Assembly: GCA_031285115.1 (NCBI GenBank)
Contig: JAITWU010000244.1
Span: 1-7,782 of the forward strand
Source of the DNA: Azonexus sp.
GTDB taxonomy: Bacteria > Pseudomonadota > Gammaproteobacteria > Burkholderiales > Rhodocyclaceae
Direction of reading: 5' to 3'
DNA length: 7,782 bases
The notes below the pieces were generated by a model, which worked only from the letters and a program-made list of their open reading frames with translations, was not told where the DNA came from and searched no databases. The position numbers were made by a program, and so were the translations under genes. Positions 7,503 through 7,782 of the stretch are shown piece after piece (positions within the stretch are counted from its first letter, which is position 1; each line of letters starts with the position of its first letter).

Positions 7503-7600
7503 CTGGAGGGGGAGGGTTTAGTCCCACACGGCGCAAACGTCTCCTCCTCCCGCGCCATGAGCGCGAACTGATCGTCCCTCTCCTGCTTGCGGGAGAGGGA
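7503..7600. repeat. GC-rich palindromic element downstream of tpsA
   Basis: Seven bases after the tpsA stop codon begins a structured element. A G-rich arm at 7505-7515 pairs with a C-rich arm at 7540-7550 (11 pairs, two G-T). GTTT at 7516-7519 extends the stem by pairing with AAAC at 7535-7538, leaving a one-base bulge. A second hairpin pairs 7551-7555 with 7561-7565. A third pairs 7575-7585 with 7590-7600 (11 pairs, one G-T, loop CTTG); its form is like the CCCTCTCC/GGGAGAGGG palindromes common between proteobacterial genes. The order of parts matches the upstream cluster, including the 9-mer TCCCTCTCC (123-131 and 7575-7583) and GGAGGGGGA (40-48 and 7505-7513). No open frame here gives a protein-like sequence. 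Confidence 0.7.
7505..7550 (+). terminator. Possible transcription-ending hairpin after tpsA
   Basis: The long stem at 7505-7519 with 7535-7550, close behind the stop codon, could slow polymerase or protect the 3' end of the operon mRNA. It lacks a following T run on either strand, so it is not a standard intrinsic terminator. The hairpin at 7575-7600 also lacks one. Since the neighbouring gene appears to be convergent, the element could serve both transcripts. This role is inferred from position alone. Confidence 0.25.
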
Positions 7601-7676
7601 ATGAGGGGGCGGGTAACCAGGGCCAGAGCATCAAAATTCTTTAACGCTCAATGAGTTACAGAACCGGCAATTAATC

Positions 7677-7782
7677 TTACTGTGTCACAAACGTAGCCTT
7701 GCATTCAAGCGCAGGCAACACGGGCAGCGTGGCAGCATTCTGAGCAAGGCGGCGGCGATACGCAGCCGCAAACTCGTGATCG
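7677..7782 (-). CDS. C-terminal end of an unidentified minus-strand gene (partial)
   Basis: Read on the minus strand from the right edge, codons from 7781 down to a TAA at 7679-7677 encode 34 residues, beginning DHEFAAAYRRRLAQNAATLP and ending in ATFVTQ. The mix of residues and codons looks like ordinary protein, with an Arg-rich amphipathic stretch and no low-complexity bias. The gene would be convergent with tpsA, separated by 181 bases that include the palindromic element. I do not recognise the family from so short a tail. The plus strand is also open across this stretch, but with no start codon and an Arg/Lys-heavy product, so it is less convincing. Confidence 0.4.
   Translation of the reverse strand, partial: DHEFAAAYRRRLAQNAATLPVLPALECKATFVTQ

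Noticed and set aside
7496..7676. CDI immunity gene or orphan toxin module after tpsA
   Set aside because: No start codon with a ribosome binding site leads to an open frame of useful length, and half of the interval is hairpin DNA.

Overview
The window holds one complete two-partner secretion (TPS, type Vb) operon and little else that codes. tpsB (322-2076, +) encodes an outer-membrane transporter of the FhaC/ShlB/HecB family. After a 13-base gap comes tpsA (2090-7495, +), a 1801-residue secreted filamentous-hemagglutinin-like exoprotein. TpsA should cross the inner membrane by Sec, be recognised in the periplasm through its N-terminal TPS domain by the POTRA domains of TpsB, pass through the TpsB barrel, and fold outside the cell into a long beta-helix. 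This family content means a diderm Proteobacterium. The GC-rich codon choice (GGC, GCC, ACC, AAC) and the mosaic GC-rich palindromes would suit a beta- or gammaproteobacterium, but the window does not settle the genus.

Layout: 1-160 is a cluster of GC-rich palindromic elements. 161-321 is an AT-rich leader with three tandem 10-base repeats and a candidate promoter. 322-7495 is the tpsB-tpsA operon. 7496-7676 is non-coding, and its first 100 bases form a second palindromic element with the same internal order of parts as the upstream one. 7677-7782 probably holds the last 34 codons of an unidentified gene on the minus strand, convergent with tpsA.

The exoprotein has a recognisable plan: signal peptide, TPS domain with a CxxC pair, a first stretch of beta-helix repeats, a non-repetitive central part with a second cysteine pair, a conserved segment found in CdiA/HecA-type exoproteins, then about eight long Ser/Thr/Ala-rich hemagglutinin repeats. 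It stops as a ninth repeat begins. I see no PT-VENN region, toxin domain or immunity gene, so nothing here supports contact-dependent inhibition. An adhesin, or less likely a ShlA-type cytolysin, fits better. No wholly new system is evident. The points most worth a second look are the paired palindromic elements bracketing the operon, the three helically phased TGTGA repeats in the leader, and the C-terminal repeats that lengthen by gaining Ala/Ser linkers.
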